Of a DNA stretch of 64,000 nucleotides, positions 55,999 through 64,000 are shown in pieces. The notes below the pieces were generated by a model that saw only the letters and a program-made list of their open reading frames with translations, was not told the DNA's origin and searched no databases. The translations under genes were made by a program, and so were the position numbers. Within the stretch, counting starts at the first letter, position 1; every line of letters starts with the position of its first letter. The stretch comes from Paraburkholderia phenazinium (GTDB taxonomy: Bacteria > Pseudomonadota > Gammaproteobacteria > Burkholderiales > Burkholderiaceae): contig NZ_FSRU01000003.1 in the NCBI RefSeq assembly GCF_900142845.1, positions 558,001 to 622,000 on the forward strand. The letters run 5' to 3'.

Positions 55999-57165
55999 AT
56001 GCCTTTGCCTCTGCTTGCCCTCGCCGTAGCCGCGTTTGGAATCGGTACCACTGAATTCGTCATCATGGGCTTGCTGCCCGATGTGGCTCGCGATCTGGCC
56101 GTCTCGATCCCCGCCGCCGGCATGCTGGTATCGGCGTACGCGCTGGGCGTGACGATCGGTGCGCCGATCGTCGCCATCGCGGTGGCCAACATGCCGCGCA
56201 AGAAAGCGCTGATGAATCTGATCGGCGTGTTTATCGTCGGCAATCTGCTGTGTGCCGTCGCGCCCAACTATGGCGTGCTGATGGCCGCGCGCATCGTCAC
56301 GGCGTTTTGCCACGGCGCGTTCTTCGGCATCGGCTCGGTGGTCGCGGCGGGGCTCGTCGCGCCGAACCGGCGTGCCCAAGCCATTGCCCTGATGTTCACC
56401 GGCCTCACGCTCGCCAACGTACTCGGCGTGCCGCTCGGCACCGCGCTTGGCCAGGCAGTAGGCTGGCGCGCCACGTTCTGGGCCGTCACCGTCATCGGCG
56501 TACTGGCGGCAGCGGCGTTGGCGGCGTGTCTGCCCGCGAAGATCGAAATGCAGAAGGCCAGTCTCGTGCACGAGTTCACCGTGCTGAAGAACCCACAGGT
56601 ATTGATGGTGCTCGGCATCAGCGTGCTGGCATCGACCAGCCTCTTCTCCACCTTCACCTACATCACGCCGATTCTCGAAGACGTCACCGGCTTCACGCCG
56701 CATGCGGTGACGCTGGTGCTGCTGCTGTTCGGTCTCGGCCTGACCGTGGGCAGCACACTTGGCGGCAAGCTGGCCGACTGGCGTCTGATGCCGTCGCTGA
56801 TCGCGTTCCTGCTCGCCATCGTCGTGATCCTCACGATCTTTGCCGGCACCATGCACGCGGCCGTGCCCGCGATGATCACGATCTTCGTGTGGGGCGTGCT
56901 CGCTTTTGCGATCGTGCCGCCGCTGCAAATGCTGATCGTCGATCGCGCGAGCCATGCGCCGAATCTCGCCTCGACGCTCAACCAGGGCGCCTTCAATCTG
57001 GGTAACGCCAGCGGTGCATGGCTTGGCGGTATGGTCATCGGCGCAGGCGCGCCGCTCACCACGCTGCCGTGGGTCGGCGTCGCGGCGGCTGCCGGCGCGC
57101 TCGCCTTGACGCTGTGGTCGGTGCAGATGGGACGCCGCACGCAGAGCGTCGCCGTCACCGGCTAA
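55999..57165 (+). CDS. MFS transporter (AraJ/DHA1 type)
   Basis: 388 aa, 12 helices. It starts LALAVAAFGIGTTEFVIMGL, the DHA1 exporter pattern seen in AraJ/NepI-type transporters. Motif A-like loop: VAIAVANMPRKKALM. The final helix reads LGGMVIGAGAPLTTLPWVG. Probably an efflux pump for sugars, drugs or nucleosides. ATG at 55999 is placed just before helix 1. An 83-bp gap precedes a second MFS gene on the same strand. Confidence 0.82.
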   Translation: MPLPLLALAVAAFGIGTTEFVIMGLLPDVARDLAVSIPAAGMLVSAYALGVTIGAPIVAIAVANMPRKKALMNLIGVFIVGNLLCAVAPNYGVLMAARIVTAFCHGAFFGIGSVVAAGLVAPNRRAQAIALMFTGLTLANVLGVPLGTALGQAVGWRATFWAVTVIGVLAAAALAACLPAKIEMQKASLVHEFTVLKNPQVLMVLGISVLASTSLFSTFTYITPILEDVTGFTPHAVTLVLLLFGLGLTVGSTLGGKLADWRLMPSLIAFLLAIVVILTIFAGTMHAAVPAMITIFVWGVLAFAIVPPLQMLIVDRASHAPNLASTLNQGAFNLGNASGAWLGGMVIGAGAPLTTLPWVGVAAAAGALALTLWSVQMGRRTQSVAVTG

Positions 57166-57248
57166 GCCTGCCTGTCGACGCCGGCGGCGCGCCTGGCGGC
57201 GCCTTGCCGGGATGCGCATGACAGACGGGCGGTGTAGCATCTCGCCCG

Positions 57249-58406
57249 ATGAAAGTCATCTACACACGCGATTTTCTCGCACTCATCCTCAGCGTCGCCG
57301 TGGTCGGACTCGGCAGCGGCGCGACCCTTCCTCTCACTGCGCTTGCCTTGACCCAGGCCGGCTACGGCACCGACGTGGTCGGCCTGCTGAGCGCCGCGCA
57401 AGCGGGCGGCGGCCTGCTCGTGGTGCCGCTGGCCGGCTGGATCGCGGCGCGCTTCGGCGGCCGCCAGGTGATCGTCGGCGCGGTGCTGGTCGTGGGCCTG
57501 GCCACGGCGTCGATGCAGATGAGTTCGAACCTGTGGGTCTGGGGCGTGCTGCGCATCCTCTGCGGCGCCGCGTTGATGCTGCTCTTCACGATCGGCGAAG
57601 CATGGGTCAACCAGCTCGCCGACGATGCGACGCGCGGCCGCGTCGTCGCCATCTATGCGACGAACTTCACGTTGTTCCAGATGGCCGGCCCGGTGCTGGT
57701 GAGCCAGATCGCCGACTTCACCGCCTGGCGCTTTCTGCTGTGCGGCGCGCTCTTCATGCTGGCGCTGCCGGCACTCGCGGCCATCCGCTCGACGCCCGTC
57801 TCCAGCGCCGAGCCGCAAGCGCACGATAGCTGGCGGCACGTGCTGCCGCAGATGCCAGCGCTCGTGATCGGTACCGGCTTCTTCGCGCTGTTCGACACCA
57901 TCGCGCTGTCGCTGATGCCGCTCTTTGCGATGGCGCACGGCATCTCCGGCGAGGTGGCCGTGCTGTTCGCCTCCGCCCTGCTGCTCGGCGATACGACCAT
58001 GCAGTTTCCGATCGGCTGGCTCGCCGACCGCCTTGGCCGCGAGCGCGTGCATATCGGCGCGGCCGTGGTGGTCGTGGTGCTGTTGCCGCTGCTGCCGTGG
58101 GCGATTGCGTCGCCGTGGCTATGCTGGCCGCTGCTGTATGTGCTGGGCGCGGCGGCGGGGTCGATCTACACGCTCTCGCTGGTGGCATGCGGCGAGCGCT
58201 TTCGCGGCGTGGCCCTGGTATCGGCCAGCTCGCTGGTCGGCGCGTCGTGGAGCGCCGCGAGTTTCGGCGGTCCGTTGCTCGCGGGGGCGTTGATGAAAAG
58301 CGTGGGCGATGACGCGATGATCGGCGTGCTGCTGGCGAGTGCGCTCGCGTTTCTGGTGGCGGTGTGGTGGGAAAAGCGGCGCGGGGCGACGCAGGCGCTG
58401 CAGTGA
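57249..58406 (+). CDS. MFS transporter (YcaD-like)
   Basis: 385 aa, 12 helices. First helix FLALILSVAVVGLGSGATLPLTALALTQ. The motif GWLADRLGRERVHIG corresponds to the cytosolic loop between domains. LLFTIGEAWVNQLADDATRGRV resembles the YcaD/MFS tetracycline-like sub-group. Substrate unknown. It converges with fahA, with 47 bp between stops. Probably co-transcribed with the preceding MFS gene. Confidence 0.82.
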   Translation: MKVIYTRDFLALILSVAVVGLGSGATLPLTALALTQAGYGTDVVGLLSAAQAGGGLLVVPLAGWIAARFGGRQVIVGAVLVVGLATASMQMSSNLWVWGVLRILCGAALMLLFTIGEAWVNQLADDATRGRVVAIYATNFTLFQMAGPVLVSQIADFTAWRFLLCGALFMLALPALAAIRSTPVSSAEPQAHDSWRHVLPQMPALVIGTGFFALFDTIALSLMPLFAMAHGISGEVAVLFASALLLGDTTMQFPIGWLADRLGRERVHIGAAVVVVVLLPLLPWAIASPWLCWPLLYVLGAAAGSIYTLSLVACGERFRGVALVSASSLVGASWSAASFGGPLLAGALMKSVGDDAMIGVLLASALAFLVAVWWEKRRGATQALQ

Positions 58407-58453
58407 ACGAGCGGTGGGGCCAAGGGCCCGCGCCCGTAAGTGCGCCTGCGACT

Positions 58454-59794
58454 TTAACGCTGCGCCGGCAGAATCTCGCCGCTGCATGCGCCGAAACCGA
58501 CCCGGTAGCCTTCGCCCTGGCACCATCCGGCAAGCGTCAATTCATCGCCGTCTTCGATGAAGGCGCGCGTTCCACCCTCCTTCAACTCCAGCGGATTCTT
58601 GCCGTTCCACGTCAGCTCAAGCAAGCTGCCGTACGAGTCTGCGGCAGGCCCGCTGATCGTCCCCGAACCCATCAGGTCGCCCACTCGCGTATTGCAGCCC
58701 GACACGGTGTGATGCGCGAGTTGCTGCGCCATCGTCCAGTACATGTGCCGGAAATTGGTGCGGGCGATGGTCGTCGCCTGTTGCGCGCGCAGCGGGCGTA
58801 GCGTGACTTCAAGCGCGATATCGAACGCATGCGCGCCGTCATGCCGCAGATACGCGAGAGGTTGCGGCTCCTGCACCGGTTGCGCGACGCGGAACGGCTC
58901 CAGCGCATCGAGCGTGACGATCCACGGGGAGATCGTGGTCGCAAAGCTCTTCGCGTTGAACGGCCCGAGCGGCACGTACTCCCACTGCTGGATGTCGCGT
59001 GCGCTCCAGTCGTTGAGCAGCACCATGCCGAAGATATGCGCCTCCGCATCGGCGCAGGCAATCGGCTCGCCGAGCGCATTGCCGCGTCCGACGATAAAGC
59101 CGGTCTCCAGTTCGATATCCAGCTTGCGGCATGCGCCGAACACCGGGCGCTCCTGGTCCGGCAGCTTGAGCTGGCCGTTCGGCCGCCGCACCGGCGTGCC
59201 GCTCACCACCACTGACGAGGCCCGGCCGTTGTAGCCGATCGGCATCTCCGACCAGTTCGGCAGCAGCGCATTCTTAGGATCACGGAACATCGAACCGACG
59301 TTCGTCGCATGCTCCTTCGACGAATAGAAATCCGTGTAGCCAGGAATCTGCAGCGGCAGATGCAGCGTGGCGCTTGCCTGAGATACCAGCGCGCGTTCGC
59401 GCAGGGCGGCGTCGTCGCGCAGTGTGGCGCTTTCGCGGGCGAGCAACTGGCTCAACTGGATACGCACGCTGCGCCAGGCATCGCGTCCGAGGGCGATGAA
59501 ATCGTTCAGCGTGTCGCGGGCGAAAACCGGTGCGCTTGCCGCCGTGCTTGCGCTTACGCCTGCACCTGCGCCGGCATCCGGTAGACGCAGCAGCCCGCTC
59601 GCCTGCAAGACCGCAAGGTCGACGATGCTGTCGCCAATCGCCACGCCCACCCGCCGCGCCGCATGGCGCGTATCGCTGAACACGCCGAACGGCAGGTTCT
59701 GGATCGAAAAATCACAGGCGGGATCGTTCGCCGCTTCGATCCAGCTTTTGCGCGACGCATCGAGCGTCGCCTGAAGATCGCTCGCTGCGCTCAT
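58454..59794 (-). CDS. fahA: Fumarylacetoacetase
   Basis: 446 aa. The N-terminal SH3-like domain precedes the FAH catalytic domain ([19 protein letters not shown], catalytic His; [20 protein letters not shown] metal-binding Glu/Asp; [20 protein letters not shown]). It splits fumarylacetoacetate into fumarate and acetoacetate, the last step of tyrosine/phenylalanine degradation. Its start overlaps hmgA by 4 bp (ATGA), so the two are translationally coupled. Cytosolic. A non-coupled maleylacetoacetate isomerase is not seen in the window. Confidence 0.95.
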   Translation of the reverse strand: MSAASDLQATLDASRKSWIEAANDPACDFSIQNLPFGVFSDTRHAARRVGVAIGDSIVDLAVLQASGLLRLPDAGAGAGVSASTAASAPVFARDTLNDFIALGRDAWRSVRIQLSQLLARESATLRDDAALRERALVSQASATLHLPLQIPGYTDFYSSKEHATNVGSMFRDPKNALLPNWSEMPIGYNGRASSVVVSGTPVRRPNGQLKLPDQERPVFGACRKLDIELETGFIVGRGNALGEPIACADAEAHIFGMVLLNDWSARDIQQWEYVPLGPFNAKSFATTISPWIVTLDALEPFRVAQPVQEPQPLAYLRHDGAHAFDIALEVTLRPLRAQQATTIARTNFRHMYWTMAQQLAHHTVSGCNTRVGDLMGSGTISGPAADSYGSLLELTWNGKNPLELKEGGTRAFIEDGDELTLAGWCQGEGYRVGFGACSGEILPAQR

Positions 59795-61170
59795 CGTTGC
59801 TCCGGGTTGAAGTGTTTCTTGAGACCTTGCCAGCACTCGTAGTAGTGCGCCTGCAATTGCGCGGTTTCGAGGGCAAAGCGGGTCGGCTTGATCAGCGTGC
59901 GGGTTTCGAACATGAACGCCATGGTGTCGCCGACCTTGTGCGGTTTCGAGGTATCGCTGTGCGATGCCTTCTCGAAGGTACCCGCGTCCGGGCCGTGGCC
60001 CGACATGCAGTTGTGCAGGCTCGCGCCGCCCGGCACGAAACCCTCGGCCTTCGCGTCGTAGACGCCGTGCACCAGTCCCATGAATTCGCTCGCCACGTTG
60101 CGATGGAACCAGGGTGGCCGGAAGGTATCTTCAGCGGCGAGCCAGCGCGGCGGGAAGATCACGAAGTCGATCGTGTCGACGCCCGGCGTGTCGCTCGGCG
60201 AATGCAGCACGAGGAAGATGGACGGATCGGGATGATCGAAACTGATCGAGCCGATCGTATTGAAGCGGCGCAGGTCGTACTTGTACGGCGCGTAGTTGCC
60301 GTGCCACGCGACCACGTCGAGCGGCGAGTGGCCGATGTCCGCGCGCCACAGATTGCCGTTGAGCTTGGCGATCAGTTCGAATGCGCCTTCGCGGTCTTCG
60401 TAGGCCGCGTGCGGCGTGAGGAAGTCACGCGGATTGGCGAGACCGTTCGAGCCGATCGGCCCGAGGTCCGGCAACCGCAGCAAGGCGCCGAAGTTCTCGC
60501 AGATATAACCGCGCGCGGCGCCATCGGGCAGCGTCACGGCAAAGCGTACGCCACGCGGGATCACCGCGATCTCGAACGGCTCCACGTCCAGCCGCCCGAG
60601 TTCGGTGGCGATGTGCAGCCGCCCTTCCTGCGGCACGATCAGCAGTTCGCCGTCGGCGCTGTAGAAGAAGCGGTCCTGCATCGAACGGTTGGCCGCGTAC
60701 AGGTGGATCGCGCAGCCGCTCATGGCCTCGGCCGAACCGTTGCCGGCCATCGTCACCCAGCCGTCGATGAAATCGGTCGGCTCGGCGGGCATCGGCAGCG
60801 GATCCCAGCGCAACTGGTTGGGCGGGGTCGGCGGCACGTCATGGAAGTTCGCCACCAGACGATGCGACGGCAGCGCCGTGAACGGCTGATGCACTGCCGC
60901 CGGCCGGATCCGGTAAAGCCACGAGCGGCGGTTGTGACTACGCGGCGCGGTGAAGGCCGTGCCCGACAGTTGCTCCGCGTACAGGCCGTAAGCGGCCCGC
61001 TGCGGCGAGTTGCGACCTTGCGGCAGCGCGCCCGGCAACGCTTCGGTGGCGAATTCGTTGGCAAAGCCCGACTGGTAGCCCGATTGATAGCCCGGCTCGA
61101 TGTCGGGCCGCGCGGGGTTGCCGGTGGGGTTGTCCGCACTGGCGTGGGCGGAGCTTGGGTGGGCATTCAT
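59791..61170 (-). CDS. hmgA: Homogentisate 1,2-dioxygenase
   Basis: 459 aa, the normal size. [20 protein letters not shown] opens the family. The iron ligands are in [15 protein letters not shown] (His, Glu) and [13 protein letters not shown] (His). It converts homogentisate to maleylacetoacetate in tyrosine breakdown. First gene of the hmgA-fahA operon. A striking 19-bp direct repeat lies in its promoter (61260-61297). Divergent from a degenerate EAL protein. Confidence 0.96.
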   Translation of the reverse strand: MNAHPSSAHASADNPTGNPARPDIEPGYQSGYQSGFANEFATEALPGALPQGRNSPQRAAYGLYAEQLSGTAFTAPRSHNRRSWLYRIRPAAVHQPFTALPSHRLVANFHDVPPTPPNQLRWDPLPMPAEPTDFIDGWVTMAGNGSAEAMSGCAIHLYAANRSMQDRFFYSADGELLIVPQEGRLHIATELGRLDVEPFEIAVIPRGVRFAVTLPDGAARGYICENFGALLRLPDLGPIGSNGLANPRDFLTPHAAYEDREGAFELIAKLNGNLWRADIGHSPLDVVAWHGNYAPYKYDLRRFNTIGSISFDHPDPSIFLVLHSPSDTPGVDTIDFVIFPPRWLAAEDTFRPPWFHRNVASEFMGLVHGVYDAKAEGFVPGGASLHNCMSGHGPDAGTFEKASHSDTSKPHKVGDTMAFMFETRTLIKPTRFALETAQLQAHYYECWQGLKKHFNPEQR

Positions 61171-61259
61171 CGAGTCGTCTCCTCATCCTGACCGGGTTCC
61201 TGGGGGCAAGCGTGGCGAAGGCGGCGCAAGCGCAGCCACCACCGCCGCCATTCTGCGAT

Positions 61260-61303
61260 TTACGAATGGTAAAACTAATTACGAATAGTGAAATTAACGT
61301 TAA
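61260..61303. promoter_or_regulatory. Tandem 19-bp repeats and palindrome upstream of hmgA
   Basis: TTACGAATGGTAAAACTAA (61260-61278) is followed immediately by TTACGAATAGTGAAATTAA (61279-61297), identical at 16 of 19 positions. The end forms TTAACGTTAA (61294-61303), a perfect palindrome. This AT-rich block stands out from the GC-rich surroundings and sits in the hmgA/EAL divergent region. A regulator binding site is inferred. Confidence 0.6.
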
Positions 61304-61438
61304 CCCTGAATCATCCGTAGGAACCCCGATATGGTTATCAGCATTTTGTTCATGTGACGACGGTGCGGACTGCTACCATCGAAAGATGCGGCCAAAGCCG
61401 CCTTTCGATGCGCGCACGACGCGCCACCACCACCACAC

Positions 61439-62263
61439 ATGATCCCGCAGACTGTTCCCGAACTCGTCGCCCGTGCTGCCGACCATCCGTTTCTCGGCCA
61501 GCATCTGGCGTTGGGCGAAGGCATCTATCACGACAGCGCACTGGCCCGTTTCGAAGGGCTGGAACTCGCCAGCGCCTATGAGCCGATCTTCGATATCAGC
61601 GTGCATGCGCTTGCCCAGTCGCTGTCGGCCGCACCGGAGAGCGTGGATCGTTTCGGCGACGAACTGGGATTTCAGGCGGTGACGGTGCGCCTCGACGGGG
61701 AACCCTACGACCCGTTCGACCGCATCGAGGACGACCCGCAACTGGTCACGCTGGACCGCATGTCGCGCGCGCTGCATGCGATCAATTTTTTCGGCGCGCA
61801 GCGCCATGGGCTGTTGTTCCTGCGGGTTCACGAACGCTTGCTGAAGAGCGTGAAGTACGACCATGGCCGGCACTTCTCGACGGTGCTGGTGTCGTTCGGA
61901 CTCAATCCGTCGCGCATCGTGATCGAATTGCCGGCGGCCGCGGTCGCGCACCGCACCTTCCTCGGCTATCTGACGAAGAGCTACCAGCGCTATGGCTTCA
62001 AGGTGGCGGGAAATCTGCCGAACGCCGGCCAGATCCTCTCGGTCTCCGACATGGCGCGGCTCGACTTCATCAAGATGGATGCCGGCCTCGCCTTGCGCGA
62101 CGCCATGGTAAAGCCGCTAGTGGGCTATGCGAACCGCTTGCGCATACCGTTGATCTTCAACCGCGTCGCGAGCGAAGCGCAGTTCGACTTGCTGCAGCAG
62201 TACGACGTGCGCTTCGTGCAAGGGCCTCTGTTTGCGGTGCATAGTCACAACGGCACGGTTTGA
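61439..62263 (+). CDS. Degenerate EAL-domain protein
   Basis: 274 aa. The whole protein resembles an EAL (c-di-GMP phosphodiesterase) domain, with SAYEPIFDI (YQPI), RIVIELPA (the E of the EITE-type motif), LDFIKMDAGLALRD (K-x-D) and FVQGPLFA (Q-G). But the EAL signature itself is missing, the usual DDFG-type metal site reads AGNLPN, and the AEGVE segment reads FNRVA. It is therefore probably not a working phosphodiesterase but a c-di-GMP binder or protein partner (inference). No other domain or signal. Divergent from hmgA. Confidence 0.75.
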   Translation: MIPQTVPELVARAADHPFLGQHLALGEGIYHDSALARFEGLELASAYEPIFDISVHALAQSLSAAPESVDRFGDELGFQAVTVRLDGEPYDPFDRIEDDPQLVTLDRMSRALHAINFFGAQRHGLLFLRVHERLLKSVKYDHGRHFSTVLVSFGLNPSRIVIELPAAAVAHRTFLGYLTKSYQRYGFKVAGNLPNAGQILSVSDMARLDFIKMDAGLALRDAMVKPLVGYANRLRIPLIFNRVASEAQFDLLQQYDVRFVQGPLFAVHSHNGTV

Positions 62264-62286
62264 CGTGCACGGCAGAGGAAGTCGCC

Positions 62287-62334
62287 GGTAATCAAGCCGG
62301 TAATCAGGCGTGCAATCAGGCCTTCAATCGGCCC
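62287..62334. repeat. Four tandem 12-bp units (GGTAATCAGGCC-like)
   Basis: GGTAATCAAGCC, GGTAATCAGGCG, TGCAATCAGGCC and TTCAATCGGCCC follow each other just after the EAL stop and before the IclR stop, with a core AATCAGGC. Imperfect; probably a slippage tract. Confidence 0.75.
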
Positions 62335-62338
62335 GGGT

Positions 62339-63124
62339 TCAACCGGCATCGCCGAGGCGCCGCGCCAACGCCTTCAGCCGCGGCGCGACGCTCTCACGAA
62401 ACACCTCTTCCCCCATTGACGACGCCGGCCCGCTGCAACTGAGCACCAGCCAGCGCCCTTCGCGCGGCTCGCGAAACGGTACGGCGACCGCGTTCACATC
62501 GTCGTGCCAGTCGCGAAACGAATAGCAGCAGCGTTCGAGCGCGAACGCCGCGATCTCCTTCTCCGCGTCCGCCACCAGCGTCGCGCCCTCTTTGCCAGCC
62601 GCCTTCTTCAACTCCGCCATCAACGCGGCACGCACGTCGAGCGCTTGCACCGCGAGATACGCGCGGCCCATCGAACTCGTCAGCATGGACAGCTTCGAAC
62701 CCGACGCGAGACCGAGCGTCAACGCCGTCTCGCTGCGGATCGTGTCCAGATAAATCATGTCGAGCCCGTCGCGGCATCCCAACGACACCGCCGCCCCCAC
62801 CTCGCGTGCGAACGTGCGCATATGCGGCCGCGCCAGTTCGAGCGTGTCGGTGCCCGAGAGCAGCGCGAAGCCGAGTGACAGCACCCCCGCATCGAGCGCA
62901 TATTTGCCGAGCGACTCGTCGAGACGCAGGTAGCCGAGCACCGTCAGCGTATAAGCCAGACGATTGACGGTGGCCTTCGGCAAGCCGGTGCGCTCGACGA
63001 AATCGCGGTTGCCCAGCATCGTCTCGCCGGGCCGGAACGCGCGCAGCAGGTCAAGGCCGCGGGCCAGCGCGACGACAAACTTGCGCTCGTCCAGGGGTTC
63101 GAGGGGAGTAGATGCAGGCGTCAT
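62339..63124 (-). CDS. IclR-family transcriptional regulator
   Basis: 261 aa. N-terminal winged helix ([39 protein letters not shown]) at about 13-70, followed by the effector domain ([33 protein letters not shown]). IclR proteins often control aromatic or acyl-CoA degradation. It is divergent from glutaryl-CoA dehydrogenase, and the 113-bp gap has an IclR-type inverted repeat, so gcdH control is likely (inference). Confidence 0.9.
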   Translation of the reverse strand: MTPASTPLEPLDERKFVVALARGLDLLRAFRPGETMLGNRDFVERTGLPKATVNRLAYTLTVLGYLRLDESLGKYALDAGVLSLGFALLSGTDTLELARPHMRTFAREVGAAVSLGCRDGLDMIYLDTIRSETALTLGLASGSKLSMLTSSMGRAYLAVQALDVRAALMAELKKAAGKEGATLVADAEKEIAAFALERCCYSFRDWHDDVNAVAVPFREPREGRWLVLSCSGPASSMGEEVFRESVAPRLKALARRLGDAG

Positions 63125-63159
63125 CGGGTGATACACTCGGGGCTGATTTGCAAAACATT

Positions 63160-63176
63160 GTTTCGCATAGCGGAAC
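63160..63176. promoter_or_regulatory. IclR-type inverted repeat before gcdH
   Basis: GTTTCGC-ATA-GCGGAAC (63160-63176) has 7-bp arms with one mismatch and a 3-bp centre. It is a plausible site for the divergent IclR regulator. Confidence 0.5.
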
Positions 63177-63237
63177 TCAAGTCAAGCACTTCAAGTCAAC
63201 ACCAGACACATCAGATTCGATTCAGGAGATACGCATC

Positions 63238-64000
63238 ATGGCCGACGCCGCGCAGTTTCACTGGGAAGATCCTCTGTTGCTCGATCAGCAACTCACCGAA
63301 GATGAGCGCATGGTGCGCGACGCCGCGGCGGCCTACGCGCAAGACCGGCTGCAACCGCGCGTGCTCGAGGCGTTCCGGCATGAGAAGACCGACATCGAGA
63401 TCTTCCGCGAAATGGGCGAACTTGGCCTGCTCGGCCCGACCATTCCCGAGCAATACGGCGGCCCCGGTCTGAACTACGTGGCCTACGGCTTGATCGCACG
63501 CGAAGTGGAGCGCGTCGATTCCGGCTACCGCTCGATGATGTCGGTGCAGTCGTCGCTGGTGATGGTGCCGATCTACGAATTCGGCTCGGATGCGCAAAAA
63601 GACAAGTACCTGCCGAAGCTCGCCACCGGCGAATGGATCGGCTGCTTCGGCCTGACCGAGCCGAACCACGGCTCCGATCCGGGCAGCATGGTTACGCGGG
63701 CGAAGAAGGTCGACGGCGGCTTCTCGCTGTCGGGCGCGAAGATGTGGATCACCAACTCGCCGATCGCCGACGTGTTCGTCGTCTGGGCCAAGCTCGAAGA
63801 AAACGGCAAGGACGCGATCCGCGGCTTCATTCTGGAGAAAGGCTGGAAAGGCCTGTCCGCACCGACGATCCACAGCAAGGTGGGCCTGCGCGCCTCGATC
63901 ACGGGTGAGGTCGTGATGGACGAAGTGTTCGTGCCGGAAGAAAACATGCTGCCGAAGGTGAGCGGCCTCAAAGGCCCGTTCACCTGCCTGAACTCGGCGC
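63238..64000 (+). CDS. gcdH: Glutaryl-CoA dehydrogenase (3' end beyond window)
   Basis: The first 254 codons are present. ATG at 63238 has AGGAG in front. [20 protein letters not shown] opens the glutaryl-CoA dehydrogenase-like acyl-CoA dehydrogenases. [21 protein letters not shown] is the FAD/substrate site, and [19 protein letters not shown] follows. It oxidatively decarboxylates glutaryl-CoA to crotonyl-CoA in lysine, tryptophan and benzoate degradation, passing electrons to ETF. Its catalytic Glu lies in the missing part. Divergent IclR regulator. Confidence 0.92.
   Translation, partial: MADAAQFHWEDPLLLDQQLTEDERMVRDAAAAYAQDRLQPRVLEAFRHEKTDIEIFREMGELGLLGPTIPEQYGGPGLNYVAYGLIAREVERVDSGYRSMMSVQSSLVMVPIYEFGSDAQKDKYLPKLATGEWIGCFGLTEPNHGSDPGSMVTRAKKVDGGFSLSGAKMWITNSPIADVFVVWAKLEENGKDAIRGFILEKGWKGLSAPTIHSKVGLRASITGEVVMDEVFVPEENMLPKVSGLKGPFTCLNSA

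Overview
The window is GC-rich, densely coded DNA from a betaproteobacterium. I infer a Paraburkholderia/Burkholderia-type chromosome from the gene families present: monomeric isocitrate dehydrogenase, a DUF3331 protein, small Lys-rich proteins, a BON protein, and xdhAB, hmgA-fahA and gcdH sets. I see no tRNA, rRNA, CRISPR array, insertion sequence or phage block. Two genes run off the ends: a sulfotransferase-like gene on the left and glutaryl-CoA dehydrogenase on the right.

Region by region. 1-1.6 kb: glycosyltransferase family 9 plus sulfotransferase-like genes, possibly a surface polysaccharide locus. 1.8-4.1 kb: an unusual regulator joining an extra N-terminal helix-turn-helix to a complete Crp/Fnr-type protein, flanked by small unknown genes and by palindromes of the form GTCAA-N6-TTGAC. 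4.5-8.5 kb: a two-component system divergent from a DUF3311 gene and a monocarboxylate:sodium symporter, the MctSR/MctP arrangement. 8.6-10.8 kb: a broken Sel1-repeat gene and a membrane protein. 11-15.5 kb: two tandem secreted prolyl-oligopeptidase paralogues. 15.5-17.7 kb: a glutathione S-transferase divergent from a LanC-like protein. 18-24.6 kb: isocitrate dehydrogenase, an M3 peptidase, a GNAT acetyltransferase and a cupin. 24.8-28.3 kb: an exported lipoprotein / exported protein / lytic transglycosylase group, a zinc-ribbon membrane protein and two very small genes. 28.4-35.3 kb: DUF3331, pyruvate oxidase/dehydrogenase, a TauE/SafE permease, a BON protein, a membrane-anchored TAXI-type binding protein and a DsbA-fold isomerase. 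35.6-44.5 kb: a purine-catabolism neighbourhood (LysR, shortened XdhC, XdhB, XdhA, an MFS permease, a class V aminotransferase). 44.8-46.3 kb: unknown genes preceded by another copy of the palindrome. 46.4-51.7 kb: an aspartate-to-alanine decarboxylation module with two aspartate:alanine exchangers. 52.3-58.4 kb: LysR, D-lactate dehydrogenase, a ParB/Srx-like protein, an enoyl-CoA hydratase and two MFS transporters. 58.4-64 kb: fumarylacetoacetase and homogentisate dioxygenase (tyrosine catabolism), a degenerate EAL protein, an IclR regulator and glutaryl-CoA dehydrogenase.

How it fits together: much of the window handles organic acids and amino acids (pyruvate/lactate uptake, pyruvate oxidation, D-lactate, aspartate decarboxylation, purines, homogentisate, glutaryl-CoA). 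The most unusual items are (i) the HTH-Crp fusion and a palindrome seen at its own promoter, upstream of a small membrane ORF, and 43 kb away together with an identical 12-bp box; (ii) the GST/LanC-like divergent pair; (iii) the aspartate module with duplicated exchangers; (iv) a Sel1 gene broken by an internal deletion; and (v) an XdhC lacking its N-terminal domain. Coordinates and translations were read by eye. Family assignments rest on motifs and were not confirmed by database search.
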